A stretch of DNA of 64,000 bases from Tepidisphaeraceae bacterium (GCA_035998445.1 DASYHQ010000033.1:124001-188000), one strand, 5' to 3'; shown: positions 42,101-50,496, numbered from the stretch's first letter. The notes: a model not told the origin generated them from the sequence alone. Translations and numbers: made by a program.

Positions 42101-43789
42101 GGCGTAGGCGCGGTCGCCCCAGGTGGTGGCGACGTACTCGACGAACTGCTCGATCTGCGTCGCGTCGTTGATGCAGTCGAGGCGCAGCTCGGTGCTGCCG
42201 GCGTTGCATTCGCTGAAGAAGATGCCCAGCAGCTGGAAGAAGCGGTGGTCCTGCGGCTCGCCGATCTCTTTGACGGCTGCGGGCTTGCTGGGCAGGCGGA
42301 CTTCATCGGTGCTGGTGAGGTTCTGGGCCTCCACCCAGCCACGGCCCTTGGTGAAGACCTTGTGGTCGGCCGTCAGCTTCACGCTGTAGCCACCGGCGGT
42401 GGTCAGTTCGTAGACGTCCTTGGTGCCGGTGGGGAAGGCGCCGTCGGTAACGTGGATTTCCTGACCGTCCAGGTTGGTGATGACGCGGGTCGGCAGGTGG
42501 ATCATCTGGTCGATGCGCCGCCAGATGCCGCCGGGCGTCAGGACGCGCGTGTCACCGGTCACGCAGGGGTTGCTGGCGTTGATGCGGCCACTGCGCGGGC
42601 AGGTATGCCACTGGTTGATCGTGTCGTCGTACTGCACGCCAGGGTCGGCGCAGCGCCAGGCCGCGAAGGAGATCTGTTCCCAGAGGTCGCGCGCCTTCAG
42701 CGTCTTGGCGACCTTGCCGTTGGTGCGGTTGGTGAGCTGCCAGTCGCCGTCTTCCTCGATCGCCTTGAAGAAGCGGTTGGGGATACGGACCGAGTTGTTG
42801 CTGTTCTGACCGCTAACGGTGTAGTAAGCCTCGCCATTAAAATCGTAGTCGAGCTTCAGGCCGAGCTTCTTGGCCAGTTCCTGCTGATCCTTCGCCAGCA
42901 CCTTGATGCCCTCGGCGAGCGCGGCGACCTTCAGCTCTTCGCGCACCTTCCAGTTGGTGAAGGCTTCGATATCCGGGTGATCGAGGTCGAGACAGACCAT
43001 CTTGGCGGCCCGGCGGGTGGTGCCACCGCTCTTGATCGCGCCGGCGGCGCGGTCGCCGATCTTCAGGAACGACATCAGCCCGCTGCTCTTGCCACCGCCG
43101 CTCAGCGGTTCGTTCTCACCGCGCAGGCGGCTGAAGTTGGAACCGGTGCCGCTGCCGTACTTGAACAGGCGCGCCTCGCGCGTCCACAGGTCCATAATGC
43201 CGCCTTGGTTCACCAGATCGTCGGAGACGGATTGGATGAAGCAGGCGTGCGGCTGCGGGTGGGTGTAGGCGTCGGTGCCCTTGGTCAGCTCGCCGGTGAC
43301 CGGGTCGCAGTAGAAGTGACCCTGGGCCGGCCCGGTGATGCCGTAGGCGAAGTTCAGGCCCGTGTTGAACCACTGCGGGCTGTTGGGGGCGCACATCTGG
43401 TGCAGCATCATGTAGGACAGCTCGTCGTAGAACGCCTGCGCGTCCTCGGCGGTGTCGAAGTAGCCGTGCGTCTCGCCCCAGTAGCGCCAGCAACCGACCA
43501 GGCGATGAATAACCTGCTTGGCCGACTTCTCCGGCCCCAGCACCTGCTTGCCCTGCCCATCGCGGATCGGGTTGCCGTCGCTGTCCACCTGCGGCACGCC
43601 CGCCTTCCGGAAGTATTTGGAGACCATGATGTCGGTCGCGACCTGGCTCCAGGGCTTGGGAATCTCCGCGTCGGTCATCTCGAAGACGATCGAGCCATCC
43701 GGCTTGCTGATGCGGCTGGTGCGGCGCTCGTAGTCGACGGTGGCGTATGCGTCTTGTCCCTGCTTGGTGAATCGACGGTTGATCTTCAT
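39110..43789 (-). CDS. nrdJ: Adenosylcobalamin-dependent ribonucleotide reductase (class II) with intein
   Basis: It reduces ribonucleotides using a B12-derived radical. The 1559-residue precursor would splice to about 1178 residues. The N-terminal extein has QMCAPNSPQWFNTGLN and LFKYGSGTGSNFSRLRG; the catalytic N-P-C-S-E motif is formed only after splicing, because the intein (41423-42565) sits just before its Cys. Later motifs are DDTACNLASLN, APTGTIGLLMDCDTTG and SLKDSPHVNIES. A low-complexity linker (SEDDDEENVSAAQEE) leads to a TSCPD-type domain and a C-terminal zinc-ribbon-like Cys cluster (CDVCGS, CYKCLNCG) that may regenerate the enzyme. dcd lies upstream on the same strand. Confidence 0.95.
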   Translation of the reverse strand: MKINRRFTKQGQDAYATVDYERRTSRISKPDGSIVFEMTDAEIPKPWSQVATDIMVSKYFRKAGVPQVDSDGNPIRDGQGKQVLGPEKSAKQVIHRLVGCWRYWGETHGYFDTAEDAQAFYDELSYMMLHQMCAPNSPQWFNTGLNFAYGITGPAQGHFYCDPVTGELTKGTDAYTHPQPHACFIQSVSDDLVNQGGIMDLWTREARLFKYGSGTGSNFSRLRGENEPLSGGGKSSGLMSFLKIGDRAAGAIKSGGTTRRAAKMVCLDLDHPDIEAFTNWKVREELKVAALAEGIKVLAKDQQELAKKLGLKLDYDFNGEAYYTVSGQNSNNSVRIPNRFFKAIEEDGDWQLTNRTNGKVAKTLKARDLWEQISFAAWRCADPGVQYDDTINQWHTCPRSGRINASNPCVTGDTRVLTPGGIWRRIDQMIHLPTRVITNLDGQEIHVTDGAFPTGTKDVYELTTAGGYSVKLTADHKVFTKGRGWVEAQNLTSTDEVRLPSKPAAVKEIGEPQDHRFFQLLGIFFSECNAGSTELRLDCINDATQIEQFVEYVATTWGDRAYADDYTTASDAGITATKSASADDSDTMTATLTNRRLLARLKAFVRSDKGTRRLSDEAFTAGLAAQRHLLRALFSADGIITDNTIELPGTLGLLQDIQMILLGFGVQSSIQPLTHDGGAVAGGAPSDRPNPNGSGLATAPSDALPRHGLRIDPDSLRFFAQHVGLLHGRKHEQLIDCLTLRSAHNARPATVGAHYDAVASFTHLGKQQVFDLTEPVTHSFIANGITVHNCSEYMFLDDTACNLASLNVLTFFDENTKKFDIEAYKHGTRLWTIVLEISVLMASFPSEDIAQLSYKFRTLGLGYANLGAMLMQAGIAYDSDKGRGICAALTAILTGESYATSAEMAKQMGAFPGFDENRAEMLRVIRNHRRAVYDVTGQDSSRRAIGDYEELDIKPVGVDAHQFDNADPLASKVLLASAQECWDRALNLGEKFGYRNAQTTVIAPTGTIGLLMDCDTTGVEPDFALVKFKKLSGGGYFKIANQSLRPALVNLGYSASQINEMMRYVTGSLSLKDSPHVNIESLKAKGFNDHELKKIEASLPAQFELGFAFSAWTLPPELFQRMGISETLWQAPGFNMLQHLGFTKKQIAEANDVICGRGTIEGAPHLKDEHLSVFDCANKCGKHGHRFIHYEGHIRMMAAAQPFISGAISKTINLPNEATMDEIKHAYQLSWELGLKANALYRDGSKLSQPLNIKSDEELDKSEDDDEENVSAAQEEIAHHAVAGLVASATSASASNVEPVPTTIIEKIVERIVERPLRRRLPDTRHAINHKFEMGGHEGYINVGLYEDGTPGEVFITMAKEGSTIGGLMDAVATLVSVSLQYGVPVESLVRKFEHVRFEPSGMTRNPEIPMAKSLVDYIFRWLAMEFVPGYREANAPKRANKNPAQSFTGPISTPGGTPIGRVIESPTLRVAPDAKPFDYGSGLEEQVDSARTAPLPDSHSGGAAPAGRLSGAAILDPLSQQGSEMQADAPGCDVCGSITVRSGTCYKCLNCGNSMGCS
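41423..42565 (-). other. Intein within nrdJ, LAGLIDADG-type
   Basis: The 381 residues run from residue 409 (Cys of CVTGDTRVLTPGG, block A) to residue 789 (Asn of SFIANGITVHN, block G), with Cys +1 in the extein. Block B is KLTADHKVFTKGRG. Two endonuclease motifs are visible: LLGIFFSECNAG, where an acidic Glu replaces the usual Asp, and LLRALFSADGII. Block F is VFDLTEPVTHSFIANG. Splice residues look intact; endonuclease activity is doubtful. An Ala/Gly/Pro-rich insert (near 41690-41770) precedes block F. Confidence 0.92.
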
Positions 43790-43922
43790 GGCCGAGAGTC
43801 CTTCCGGGTACAGAATCCTGTATGGATGTGGAACAGATAAATGGTTTCCGCAGCGATCGCGGGACGCGAGGCCCTAGGAGCAAGGGCCCCGCAGCTCGGG
43901 GTCGCAAGTGTTGCTTCTCTTC

Positions 43923-43948
43923 GTAGGGTCCGCTCTAACGGACCCTAC
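43923..43948. repeat. Small perfect hairpin between nrdJ and the lipoprotein gene
   Basis: GTAGGGTCCG-CTCTAA-CGGACCCTAC is a ten-base perfect stem with a six-base loop. It is eight bases past the end of the minus-strand lipoprotein gene and could be its terminator, though no T-run follows. Confidence 0.7.
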
Positions 43949-43955
43949 ATGGCTG

Positions 43956-44429
43956 TCATTCATCCGACCGCAACGTCGGTCGAACATGCGTTGAGCGAAC
44001 TTCGCCGCCGGAGTCGGAATCGAGATACACCGCGTACTGATGGTCGGCCTCCAGCTGGCGGTCGGTTAGCTTCTGCGAGCCGATCGTGATGCCGGACGTA
44101 GCGACGGACAGAATATTTCCACCAATGACGTTGGCGGTGGTTAATGTCTTCTTGGTCGTTTCATCCACGACTCGAACTACGGCCGTCGACTCAACGATGT
44201 AGACCAACGGCAACGTGCCCTTTGTTACCGGCAATGCGTTGACCGGCGTGGACAACGCACGCCGCGACTGCGTCACCACGGTTTCCAACTCGGTCGACAC
44301 CGGCTGCGTCGCAGCCCAACCTGGAGCGTCCGGGTCGGGCGTGGCAACCGCCTTGTTCTTGTCGCAACCGGCGAGCAGGAGCAAAGCGAGCGTCAGTCCA
44401 AGGCGACAACATTGGCTAGATCGCATCAT
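43956..44429 (-). CDS. Lipoprotein of unknown function
   Basis: The 157 residues begin MMRSSQCCRLGLTLALLLLA followed by Gly-Cys, a canonical lipobox, so the protein should be lipid-anchored. After a polar Pro/Asp stretch (TPDPDAPGWAATQP) comes a small beta-rich part (GTLPLVYIVESTAVVRVVDE, then NILSVATSGITIGSQKL and HQYAVYLDSD), which reads like a periplasmic sandwich. An alternative start is 44447 (MPCGRR). It lies 42 bp after dcd on the same strand. Family not recognised. Confidence 0.7.
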   Translation of the reverse strand: MMRSSQCCRLGLTLALLLLAGCDKNKAVATPDPDAPGWAATQPVSTELETVVTQSRRALSTPVNALPVTKGTLPLVYIVESTAVVRVVDETTKKTLTTANVIGGNILSVATSGITIGSQKLTDRQLEADHQYAVYLDSDSGGEVRSTHVRPTLRSDE

Positions 44430-44470
44430 CCGTCGTCCGCAAGGCATGCCGCCTCACTCGAGCGTCCTCG

Positions 44471-45031
44471 CTAATCCACCCGCGGCAGCGTCAGGCCGGG
44501 TTGGTCCTGATACTTGCCCTTCTTGTCCGCGTAGCTGACGGCACACGTGCGATCGCCTTTCAGGAAGATCAGCTGCGCGATGCCTTCGTTGGCGTAGATC
44601 TTGGCGGGCAGGGGGGTGGTGTTGCTGATTTCCAGCGTGATCTTGCCGCGCCATTCGGGTTCGATCGGTGTCACGTTCACGATGATGCCGCAGCGGGCAT
44701 ACGTGCTCTTGCCGACGCAGATCGCCAGCACGTCGCGCGGGATGTCGACGTATTCCACCGTCTCGCACAGCGCGAAGCTGTTCGGCGGGATCAGGACGTG
44801 ATCTTTACCCGTCTCATCGGTGTCGACGGTGACGAAGGAGCGTTCCGAGAAGTTCTTCGGATCGATCACCTCGGAGTTGACGTTGGTGAATATCTTGAAG
44901 ACCGACCCGACCCTTATGTCGTAGCCGTAGCTGCTGACACCGAAGCTGACGCGGCCGGGGCGCTTTTCGTTGTCTTGGAAGGGCTCGATGCCGACGAGCT
45001 CACGGATTTGGGTATCGCACAAGATGCCCAT
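44471..45031 (-). CDS. dcd: dCTP deaminase
   Basis: Dcd converts dCTP to dUTP, the precursor of dTMP. The 186-residue protein has the trimeric dUTPase-like fold: [19 protein letters not shown], the active-site stretch [20 protein letters not shown] with the conserved Arg and Glu, and the following [20 protein letters not shown] and [16 protein letters not shown] 45031 opens [13 protein letters not shown], the normal family start. Located upstream of nrdJ with a lipoprotein gene between; thyX, which uses the dUMP so made, is 4 kb away. Confidence 0.96.
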   Translation of the reverse strand: MGILCDTQIRELVGIEPFQDNEKRPGRVSFGVSSYGYDIRVGSVFKIFTNVNSEVIDPKNFSERSFVTVDTDETGKDHVLIPPNSFALCETVEYVDIPRDVLAICVGKSTYARCGIIVNVTPIEPEWRGKITLEISNTTPLPAKIYANEGIAQLIFLKGDRTCAVSYADKKGKYQDQPGLTLPRVD

Positions 45032-45852
45032 GATGGTACGTCCTCAGTAAAAGTCGATGCGCGACCGGACTCGCGATAGCTTCGGGACTCCGCCCGTGAC
45101 GAACCGCGATGGGTCGTGCGAAAATCAGTTTTGAGGTCGTCTTCCTGACGACGGAATTGAATCTGCCCCACGGCCTGCGTCCATCGGCCGCTTCTTGTGC
45201 CCTGACGCATCTGCTGAACAACCGGCGTGCCACCAATCGGTCGACCCGATCTCCCACTTGGCCCGCCAGCACACATACGCCCGCCAACTTGCCCAAGTTC
45301 GCGAACGAACCGGAATATTACACTACATCTTGTGTTCTTCAACTTTATCTTCACTAAATGTAGCGCAGTGGTCGGTGAGAGGTGTGTAAGGCGAAGACTT
45401 CACAATGGTTAGGTTATCGTGAATTTTCGTCCGGCCGAATCTTGGTGATGTGCGGCCCATGTTATCCACCGAAGTTTTGCACATAGTGGACAACTGACGG
45501 TTCTCGGACGGTGGAAAAGTGCACCAGATCTTGTGGTGCCAGCGGCGGTGGGGGCGACATCGACAGGATGACGCTTTCGGGTGCGACGCCACGCCGAATC
45601 GGCGGGTGGGGAGGTGGAGTTGAAGTACCGCCAAGGAAGAGTCTGTGTCTCTCCCCCTGTCCTCCTCTCCCCCGTATTTGGTCAAGAGGAAGAGGTTGAA
45701 CCACAGAGGAAACAAAGAGCACAGAGGCGGACACCGAGCGGAATCCCTTCTGATTCGGATCTGGCCTTTGGTCATTTGTTTGGCATTGGAGCTTGGGATT
45801 TCGCCTTTGCCCTCCATTCGACGGCCCCATCTGCACCGACTAAAGTCTTCCC
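45032..45852. other. Gene-free region between dcd and the deacetylase gene
   Basis: This is the longest non-coding stretch of the window. 45290-45500 is visibly AT-richer and holds two DnaA-box-like nonamers in inverted orientation (TTATCCACC at 45462, GTGGACAAC at 45486), too few for an origin call. 45755-45808 is a family G arm (GGTCATTTGTTTGGCATTGG). ORFs here change frame and composition and I accept none of them. Confidence 0.5.
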
Positions 45853-46530
45853 ATGGCATCTTTCCTCGTTATCGCCCCGCATCCGGATGACGCTGAGCTT
45901 GGCATGGGGGGCACGATTCTGAAACTGAAGGCGGCGGGGCATCGGGTGCATATCGTCGACATGACCAACGGCGAGCCGACGCCGTTCGGCAGTCCAGAGA
46001 TCCGGGAGAGGGAATGGACGGCCGCAGGGAAGGTGCTGGGAGTGTCGCGGTCGAACCTGGGGCTGCACAATCGTATGGTTCAGCACACGATCGAGGCCCG
46101 GCACAAGCTGGCGAGCGTGGTGCGCGAGCACAAGCCGGACGTGATGTTCGTGCCGTACCCGATCGATGCGCATCCGGATCACGTTGCCGTCACGAAGATC
46201 GCGGAGGACGCGCGGTTCGATGCGAAGCTGACCAAGTGCGACACGATCCACGGCTCGCCGTGGCATCCGAAGCGCATCATCTATTACTTCTGCACGCACC
46301 TGAAGATGAATTTCGACCCGACGTTCTGCATCGATATCAGCGACACCTACGCGACGAAGATCGAAAGTGTGAAGTGTTACGCCAGCCAGTTCGTCGGCAA
46401 CAGCGGCCACGTGCCGGAGATGGTGGGGCAGATCACCGCGTACTTCGGGAACCGGATTGGAGTGGCGCACGCCGAGCCGTTCTTCACGCGGGAAGTGCTG
46501 GGGTTGGGAGGATTGGATCAGCTCGTCTAA
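45853..46530 (+). CDS. PIG-L family deacetylase, BshB1-like
   Basis: The 225 residues begin MASFLVIAPHPDDAELGMGG, the zinc-binding and catalytic HPDD motif of PIG-L/LmbE deacetylases. Then follow GHRVHIVDMTNGEPTPFGSP, LGVSRSNLGLHNR, the second zinc ligand in PYPIDAHPDHVAV, and RIIYYFCTHLKMNFDPTFCI with DISDTYATKIES. This pattern fits BshB1, which removes acetyl from GlcNAc-malate in bacillithiol synthesis; other GlcNAc substrates are possible. No bshA or bshC is in the window. Confidence 0.82.
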   Translation: MASFLVIAPHPDDAELGMGGTILKLKAAGHRVHIVDMTNGEPTPFGSPEIREREWTAAGKVLGVSRSNLGLHNRMVQHTIEARHKLASVVREHKPDVMFVPYPIDAHPDHVAVTKIAEDARFDAKLTKCDTIHGSPWHPKRIIYYFCTHLKMNFDPTFCIDISDTYATKIESVKCYASQFVGNSGHVPEMVGQITAYFGNRIGVAHAEPFFTREVLGLGGLDQLV

Positions 46531-46611
46531 GGGACGTTTCCGGCCCATCGGCCCTTGGCCATTCCGGCCGTTGCACATAGGCTATAGCTTTACTGATTAC
46601 CGGAGCACGCC

Positions 46612-47064
46612 ATGGCCGACGATTCGTTTTCGCTGCATATCGATACTGATTGGAAGAAGCAGGCGCAGGAGGAGAAGAAGCGCTTAGCAGAGGAACAGGC
46701 CAAGCGGTCCGCGCCGCCCGCCAACCCGGCCGCGGCCGCCCCGACCACGGGTGCGAGTGCCGCGGCGCCAACTGCGGGCCGTGGGTCGGCCGCCAGTGCA
46801 CGCGGCCCGCGCGAGATGCCGCCGGCGTCGTTCGCGACGCTCGTGCAGACGGCGTTGACGCAGGCACTCTTTTACATGGGCGAACTCGGATCGCAGGGGC
46901 CTGAGGGCATTAACCTGGACATGGCCAAGCACCAGATTGACACGCTGGCGGTGCTGGAGGACAAGACCAAGGGCAACCTGACCGCCGACGAACAACGCGT
47001 GCTGGACGCGGCGCTGTACGAGACGCGCATGCGGTACGTGTCAGTGGCGTCGCAGTACCTGTAG
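46612..47064 (+). CDS. DUF1844 domain protein
   Basis: The 150 residues have a charged helical N-terminus (WKKQAQEEKKRLAEEQAKRS), an Ala/Pro/Thr-rich linker (about 38-65) and the DUF1844 core: PPASFATLVQTALTQALFYM, then GELGSQGPEGINLDMAKHQI and DTLAVLEDKTKGNLTADEQR. The function of this family is unknown to me. Its start is 82 bp after the deacetylase on the same strand; a tiny membrane protein follows. Confidence 0.88.
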   Translation: MADDSFSLHIDTDWKKQAQEEKKRLAEEQAKRSAPPANPAAAAPTTGASAAAPTAGRGSAASARGPREMPPASFATLVQTALTQALFYMGELGSQGPEGINLDMAKHQIDTLAVLEDKTKGNLTADEQRVLDAALYETRMRYVSVASQYL

Positions 47065-47101
47065 GTGCCTGAGGAATTCGTGCCCTCATTCTGCGCGCGT
47101 T

Positions 47102-47284
47102 ATGCAGACCTACATGATCCTCCTTGCTAGCGAATTCTGGAATTTCGGCTATCTGGTACCCGCGTTCTTTTTACTCTACGCGGTTATCGTCGCAGGTGCG
47201 GTTTGGTTCGCGCTATGGCTAACGCGCGATCAACCCACTGGGCGCCAGAGCCCACGCTCTGCTCGTGCAAAGCCGCCGGAGTGA
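47102..47284 (+). CDS. Tiny single-pass membrane protein
   Basis: The 60 residues read MQTYMILLASEFWNFGYLVP, then the hydrophobic AFFLLYAVIVAGAVWFALWL and a polar end (TRDQPTGRQSPRSARAKPPE). It lies 37 bp after the DUF1844 gene in the same direction and just before a terminator, which favours a real operon member, though no strong ribosome site precedes the ATG. Family unknown. Confidence 0.5.
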   Translation: MQTYMILLASEFWNFGYLVPAFFLLYAVIVAGAVWFALWLTRDQPTGRQSPRSARAKPPE

Positions 47285-47311
47285 GAGAGGAAAGCCACTG
47301 ATCAAACGCCC

Positions 47312-47341
47312 GCGGGCCGGTGCATCGCTGCACCGGCCCGC
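47312..47341. terminator. Bidirectional hairpin between convergent genes
   Basis: GCGGGCCGGTGCA (47312-47324) and TGCACCGGCCCGC (47329-47341) form a perfect 13-bp stem with a TCGC loop between the convergent small membrane gene and the TolC-family gene. It has only weak T-tracts on either side. Confidence 0.8.
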
Positions 47342-47375
47342 TTCGTTCCTACAGATTCTAACAACGACCCGTCGC

Positions 47376-49178
47376 TTACCGCGGCCGTGAACCGAATGGC
47401 CGGGGCTCCTGTTCCATCTCAACGTTGTTGTAGCGCAACAGCGTTCCCTTGGCCTTTTCCAGTCGGGCGATGGCGGTGTTGTAGTTGCTGATGCTGGCGG
47501 CCTCGGCGCGGGCGGTTTCGGCCAGGCGAGCCTGGGCGTCAAGCTTCAGGTTGACGAACTCGGGGGTCAGCGGTTCCTGGTTGTCCTCGCGCTGCTGTAA
47601 CGCGGCGAGGTTGTCGGCGGCGGCGAAGCGGGCCCGGCGGGTGGCGGCGATCTCGTTGTAGCTCACCTCCACGTCGCGCAACTGCTGCTTCACGTCCAGC
47701 GCGACCTGCTCGATCAGGCTGCGGTAGCTCTCGATCGCCTGCTGCCGCTGCAGCAAAGCCCGCTGATGAATCGCGCGGGCGGCGCGGTTGCCGATCGGGA
47801 TCTCGAAGACGAACCCGAGCGACCACGTGTTGTATTCCTGGTCGCCCAGCGTGCTGTAGGCGCCGTCGATGTCCTCGCCGATGCCCTGCAGGCCGTACGT
47901 GCCCTGCAGGTTCAGCGACGGCAGCAGGTTGTTCTTGGCCACGCTGGCCGCGATCGACGCCGAGTCGATGCGCAGCTGCTGCTGGCCCAGTTCCAGGCGG
48001 AAATCGAGGGCGGTCTTGATCTGGTCTTCCAGCACGAATGAGACGGGCAGTTCCACCGGGTCCGACGCCGGCAGCAGGGTGGTGCCGGACGACACGGGCA
48101 TGTCCGGGTCGTTCATCACGCGCTTGAGCTGGTCCGACAGGTTCTGCACCTGCTGCCGAGCCCGAAGCAGCGCCGCGGAGCGGCTCTCGGCGCTGGCGAA
48201 CGCCTGCGACACCTGCACGCGGCTGACGTCCTGCCCGATACGCTTGCGCAGCAGGTCGACCGTGCTCAGCGTCTCGTTGTACAGCCGCTCGGCGATCAGA
48301 AGCTCGCGCTCGGCCTGCACGAGCTGCCAATAGGTGCGCTCGGCCAGCTCGAGGTTGTCCTCGATCGCCTTGCGGAACTCGAGCAGCGACACCCGCTGGG
48401 CGTTGCGGGCGATCACGATGCGCGCCTGGTTTACGGTAAAGCCCGCATCGCGCAACAGCGGTTGCGTGACCTGAAACGTGATGTCGTTCAGGTAGTACGG
48501 GTTGACGCCGAACTGCACGTTGCGCGAGATGCGCTGAATGCCCGTACGCAGCTCGACCTGCCCGCCGCTGGTGAGGATCTGGCGGATGCCGGTCTGCCCC
48601 TGAGTGACGCGCGAGATGGTCGGGTCAAATGGATTGCCTGTCTGCAGGCCCTGCGCGGGCGTGAGGATCTTCGAGTCCTGGTATTGCAGGTTCGCGAAGA
48701 GCGCGGGATCGAACCGCGCGTCGGCCTCGATCACGCGTGTCGCTTCGACTGCGGGGTCGAAGCTGGCGATCTTTACGTCCAGGCTGTACGCGATCGTTCG
48801 CTGGATGACTTCTTTGAGCCCGATGCGTTCGGTTTCCGCGAACAACTCAGGGGTCGTCAGTTCGACGACCGGCGCGGTGGACGGCCCGGCGATGCCACCG
48901 CTGTCACGCGTGGTGGGGCCGGTGGTCGGGCGGGTCGCAGCGCGGGTGGTGCGGTTGCCGGTGGCGGGCTGAGCCTGCTGTTCGGGGGGCGCGTCGAGCG
49001 GGCTGACGAACGTCGTCGGCAGGGGCGGCATGGCCGCCGGTGAGAACTCGCTGGAACGGGCGCGCTCGTCCGACTGCAGCGCCCGCGGGCGAAATGGTGG
49101 TGGCTCGGCCGCGTTGCAACCGGCAATCGCCAAGCCCAGAACCAGTACGCTCGTCTTCCGCTTCCGCATCATGCCCAT
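47376..49178 (-). CDS. TolC-family outer membrane efflux protein (lipoprotein)
   Basis: The 600 residues begin with a lipoprotein signal (MRKRKTSVLVLGLAIAG then Cys). A 110-residue Pro/Thr/Arg-rich disordered stretch follows, then the outer-membrane-factor barrel and helical-tunnel repeats: two parts with IEDNLELAERTYWQLVQAER and LIEQVALDVKQQLRDVEVSY, separated by SFVLEDQIKTALDFRLELGQ. Such proteins form trimeric exit ducts for efflux or type I secretion. No pump or adaptor gene is adjacent, so the partner is unknown. The start is MGMMRKRK; ATG 49172 or 49169 are equally possible. Confidence 0.9.
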   Translation of the reverse strand: MGMMRKRKTSVLVLGLAIAGCNAAEPPPFRPRALQSDERARSSEFSPAAMPPLPTTFVSPLDAPPEQQAQPATGNRTTRAATRPTTGPTTRDSGGIAGPSTAPVVELTTPELFAETERIGLKEVIQRTIAYSLDVKIASFDPAVEATRVIEADARFDPALFANLQYQDSKILTPAQGLQTGNPFDPTISRVTQGQTGIRQILTSGGQVELRTGIQRISRNVQFGVNPYYLNDITFQVTQPLLRDAGFTVNQARIVIARNAQRVSLLEFRKAIEDNLELAERTYWQLVQAERELLIAERLYNETLSTVDLLRKRIGQDVSRVQVSQAFASAESRSAALLRARQQVQNLSDQLKRVMNDPDMPVSSGTTLLPASDPVELPVSFVLEDQIKTALDFRLELGQQQLRIDSASIAASVAKNNLLPSLNLQGTYGLQGIGEDIDGAYSTLGDQEYNTWSLGFVFEIPIGNRAARAIHQRALLQRQQAIESYRSLIEQVALDVKQQLRDVEVSYNEIAATRRARFAAADNLAALQQREDNQEPLTPEFVNLKLDAQARLAETARAEAASISNYNTAIARLEKAKGTLLRYNNVEMEQEPRPFGSRPR

Positions 49179-49351
49179 TCAGTATGCTCCATCCGTGTTT
49201 GGGCGGGCATTGTAGGAACGGCGCGGCCGCTTTCCAACAAGGTTGAGGCTGTCAACTGGAAAAATGTCGACCGCGGGTGACCTCTGGACTTCATGTCGCG
49301 GCGGGTCCACATCGTTTCGCGCCGGCAACGCGCGACAGTATGATCCCGGGC

Positions 49352-50245
49352 ATGAGTGAATCGGCCACCGTCAGCACGCCCGCGATCGAACGAAAGTCCT
49401 TCGAAGCCCCCGTCCGCGACATCATGGATGGCGCGGCCCGCTGGGAGATGAAGATTCACGACCACGGCCTCGTTGCCCTGGTCGACGTGATGCCGCGCCT
49501 CGTCCCCGAGGGCAAGACCGCCGACTTTGCCATCGTGCAGGCGGCGCGCGTGTCGTACGGCGAGGGGACCAAGCTGGTGAACGAGGACACCGGCCTCATT
49601 CGCTACCTCGCGCGGCACCGGCATTCGACGCCGTTCGAGATGGTCGAGTTCAAGTTCCACCACGTGATGCCGATCTTCATCGCACGGCAATGGATCCGCC
49701 ATCGCACTGCCAACGTGAACGAGTACAGCGCGCGGTACAGCATCGTGAAGGACCGCTTCTACCGCCCCAGCCTCGATAACGTGCGCAAGCAGAGCACCAG
49801 CAATCGTCAGGGCGGCGAAGGCCCGACCGACGTCGCGACGGGCCAGGAGTTTCTGGACTACCTGGATGAGATCGAACGCAGCTACGAGAAGTACCAGCAC
49901 TTCATCGACAAGGGCGTCGCCCGCGAGATTGCCCGCATCGCGCTGCCGGCTAGCGTGTACACCGAGTGGTACTGGAAGGTGGATCTGCACAACCTGCTGC
50001 GCTTCCTCAGCCTGCGCATGGACCCCCACGCCCAGCAGGAAATTCGCGACTACGCGTGGGCCATGTTCGAGCTGATCCGCCCCGTGGTGCCGGTGGCCGC
50101 CCAGGCGTTCTTGGATTACGACTTCGAGGCCATGCACCTCACGCGGCTCGAGATCGAGGCCATCAAGTCCGGCCAACCCCTGAACACAACCAACAAGCGC
50201 GAGACGGCGGAGTGGGAAGCTAAGAAGGGGAAGCTGGGGTTGTAG
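49352..50245 (+). CDS. thyX: FAD-dependent thymidylate synthase ThyX
   Basis: It makes dTMP from dUMP using FAD and methylene-tetrahydrofolate. The 297 residues from ATG 49352 contain the ThyX motif RHRTANVNEYSARYS with Asn where the textbook motif has Ser, a variant I believe occurs in other ThyX. Other conserved parts are VQAARVSYGEGTK, RHRHSTPFEMVEFKFHHVMP, VYTEWYWKVDLHNLLRFLSL and RMDPHAQQEIRDYA. No thyA is seen. With dcd and nrdJ it completes the dTTP route. The frame open from 49277 would add an unlikely N-terminus. Confidence 0.95.
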   Translation: MSESATVSTPAIERKSFEAPVRDIMDGAARWEMKIHDHGLVALVDVMPRLVPEGKTADFAIVQAARVSYGEGTKLVNEDTGLIRYLARHRHSTPFEMVEFKFHHVMPIFIARQWIRHRTANVNEYSARYSIVKDRFYRPSLDNVRKQSTSNRQGGEGPTDVATGQEFLDYLDEIERSYEKYQHFIDKGVAREIARIALPASVYTEWYWKVDLHNLLRFLSLRMDPHAQQEIRDYAWAMFELIRPVVPVAAQAFLDYDFEAMHLTRLEIEAIKSGQPLNTTNKRETAEWEAKKGKLGL

Positions 50246-50268
50246 TGAGCCTGTATTGGGAGACTGCG

Positions 50269-50496
50269 ATGCCGGTGCCAACGATCACTCTGCTGGGTGA
50301 AAAGTTCGTCGTAATACCCGAAGCGGAATACCTGCGACTGAAGCGGTCCGCCAAATCCGGGCAAGCCAAGCGCAAAAGGCGCATCCCTTCGGCAGAAGAC
50401 TTGGCGGACATTGCGGAGATCAAACGCATAAAAGCCGATCTTACGCAGAAGTTCATTCCGTGGAGTGAGGCCAAGAAGCGGCTGCGTAGGCTCTAG
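50269..50496 (+). CDS. Small basic protein, possible antitoxin-like
   Basis: The 75 residues from ATG 50269 read MPVPTITLLGEKFVVIPEAE, then YLRLKRSAKSGQAKRKRRIP and a helical basic end (KADLTQKFIPWSEAKKRLRR). The start of GEKFVVIPEAEYLRL resembles antitoxin-type N-termini, but no toxin gene is adjacent. GGGAG precedes the ATG by six bases; the GTG at 50245 overlaps the thyX stop and is an alternative. It may be co-transcribed with thyX and the SMI1/KNR4-like gene. Assignment is weak. Confidence 0.55.
   Translation: MPVPTITLLGEKFVVIPEAEYLRLKRSAKSGQAKRKRRIPSAEDLADIAEIKRIKADLTQKFIPWSEAKKRLRRL

Noticed and set aside
43790-43955. A cobalamin riboswitch ahead of the B12-dependent nrdJ
   Set aside because: No B12-box-like conserved sequence or suitable length is visible; the stretch contains only a short hairpin of another family.
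45462-45494. Two DnaA-box-like nonamers in an AT-richer gene-free stretch, as an origin
   Set aside because: Only two imperfect boxes, no dnaA, dnaN or other origin-linked gene nearby, and no clear AT-rich unwinding repeats.
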